Program-made: the position numbers and the translations under genes
The notes under the pieces: model-generated
Seen by the model: only the letters and a program-made list of their open reading frames with translations
Told to the model about the DNA's origin: nothing
The model's database searches: none
Shown: positions 38,754 to 40,000 of the stretch, piece after piece
Position numbering within the stretch: the first letter of the stretch is position 1
How the letters are laid out: every line of letters begins with the position of its first letter
From: Prorocentrum cordatum
Taxonomy: Eukaryota; Sar; Dinophyceae; Prorocentrales; Prorocentraceae
Assembly: GCA_963575745.1 (NCBI GenBank)
Contig: CAUYUJ010018649.1
Coordinates: 702,959-742,958, forward strand
Length of the DNA stretch: 40,000 bases
Direction: 5' to 3'

Positions 38754-40000
38754 ACGCGCGCACGCGCACACACGCGCACGCCGACTGTTCGGAGCTCTTT
38801 GCTGCCGCTTCGGCAGCCTGGAGTTGATGGCCATCTGCAGTTCTCTTCTGCCCAGCCACATCCAGTGAGCATGTCCTTCGCCCCCCTCTCTATTTGGCAG
38901 ATTATCCAACTTCTTTCTCGCCGCGTTCAGCTTCAACCAGAGACGGCCGGGCCGCTTCCGACGTAGCCCGGTGGTTCAGTTGCGTCTGTTGCGCAATCTG
39001 GAGCACCTATTCTTCCTCGCCCTGCATCTGCCGCGGGCGCTCGTCCAACTGCCGCGGGGGCGCTGGCATAAGCGCAGCCGCGTGCTCGCGAAGCCTCCTT
39101 GCCTCGGCCGCGCCCCCCTCGCATTCTTTCCGTCGCCGCCCCATGGGTGGGCGGAGGCGACAATCGCGTCGCGCCGCGTCGACGTTTGTTCGTAAGAAAT
39201 CCGCGCAGGCTGCAACTAGGGCAAACATGTGAACAGTACCTGCATACGGGGCGGTTACACGAGCCATCGACGTTCCTCGATTTCCCCAGGCATCGGTTTT
39301 CTGCTGCGGGGGGCGATTTGCTCCCTGATCCCAACGCCTTGCCCCAATCGAAAAAATGACCCGACGATGGCCCCTGGGGCCCCGGCTGCTTCTCGATCTT
39401 TCACGCGACCTCACGTGGGGAATTGGACGCCTGACGTTCATGCGAAGCGACCTCGCCTCATCGGGCGCCCCCTCGCCTCCTTGCCATATGAGGCAAGCGT
39501 TGGCATCTCGCGGGCCCCCAGTTAATCTGGAAACCCGCATCGGTGAATATTTTGCCATGCTGACGTCGCCTGGTACTTTCGGACGTTTCGCCGCTGGGGT
39601 CTTCCCAGTTGTCTCTCGCGCCTGTCCGGGGCGCTCCGATAGGCGCTCATCCCATGGCCGTCGAATGGTCGCAACGGGCGTCTCCATCATCGATCATGGC
39701 TGAAAGGCCGCGATCCAAACTATCATCCCAGTTCGTTTGTGGAACCAACGCCGAGGCAGACCCTCGCCCTCCAATTAACGGCTCATCCGCGGGTGATTTT
39801 ACAACGACATTCGGGGGACACTTGCATACCAATTCGGATGCGACATGACTTGTGAAATCCTCAACCGTCGCAATTTGCGCGTTCGGTCGGGGATCTCTAG
39901 TCACGCCCACCTGCGCAATGCATGCAAGTATTGCGCTTCCGTACGGTACCCAATTACTTACCACAGGCACTAGATCCCCGGCAAAAGCGGGACTCCGAAA
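38754..40000. other. unassigned region at window end
   Basis: Minus-strand translation gives Ala/Arg/Glu-rich, coiled-coil-like pieces (about 38250-38860 and 39007-39690) that could be an N-terminal part of the decayed LINE. No domain could be recognised and nothing else is supported. Confidence 0.3.

Noticed and set aside
1-40000. tRNA, rRNA or spliced-leader genes
   Set aside because: No cloverleaf, rRNA core or spliced-leader sequence could be recognised by reading; a covariance search would be needed to exclude them.

Overview
ORGANISM. The window looks like nuclear DNA of a GC-rich protist, most likely a dinoflagellate. The clues are a giant Ty1/copia-type retrotransposon, an intron-bearing DNase II-like gene, long triplet arrays and minisatellites, decayed LINE reverse transcriptase in a style familiar from dinoflagellates, and very few recognisable genes. 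The taxon is an inference: no rRNA, organelle gene or spliced leader was found.

LAYOUT. 1-744: purine/pyrimidine triplet arrays, a degenerate tandem repeat and the edge of a CCACTGTCC-type minisatellite. 745-16754: one 16.0 kb LTR retrotransposon on the minus strand. It has 252-bp LTRs that differ at 2 positions, a 5-bp target duplication (ccact) inside that minisatellite, and a tRNA primer-binding site. Three long ORFs follow in one reading frame, separated only by single TGA and TAA stops. 16755-17250: the rest of the minisatellite. 17250-20157: G-rich repeats, unassigned DNA, a TCC/TCG array and a 53-bp minisatellite. About 20158-21586 (minus): a DNase II-like gene in at least three exons. 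22.1-28.7 kb: mostly simple repeats (TCC, TCA, TGA, CCA, GGA). 28.7-40 kb: little recognisable, with remnants of a minus-strand non-LTR element; the reverse transcriptase remnant at 32.3-33.0 kb is the clearest part.

THE NOTABLE SYSTEM. The retrotransposon carries the usual parts: Gag-like region, CCHC knuckle, protease, integrase, RT and RNase H. It also has two domains not expected there. One is an apparently complete Tpt1/KptA RNA 2'-phosphotransferase, with the Arg-His, Arg and Arg active-site positions all present. The other is a RING-H2 finger. Along the transcript I count 38 fourteen-nucleotide hairpins of the form GCNNG-GNRA-CN'N'GC (one has CGTTG arms). They have 5-bp stems whose middle pairs covary, capped by GNRA tetraloops (25 GAAA, 6 GCAA, 4 GAGA, 2 GTAA, 1 GCGA). 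Three of them contain G-U pairs that form only in the sense RNA. They lie in the leader, all three ORFs and the 3' region, and in the ORFs they are read in all three frames, so the conserved object is the nucleic-acid structure rather than a peptide. I saw none outside the element. A dispersed set of RNA hairpins together with an RNA-end-modifying enzyme in one retroelement is the strongest candidate for something undescribed.
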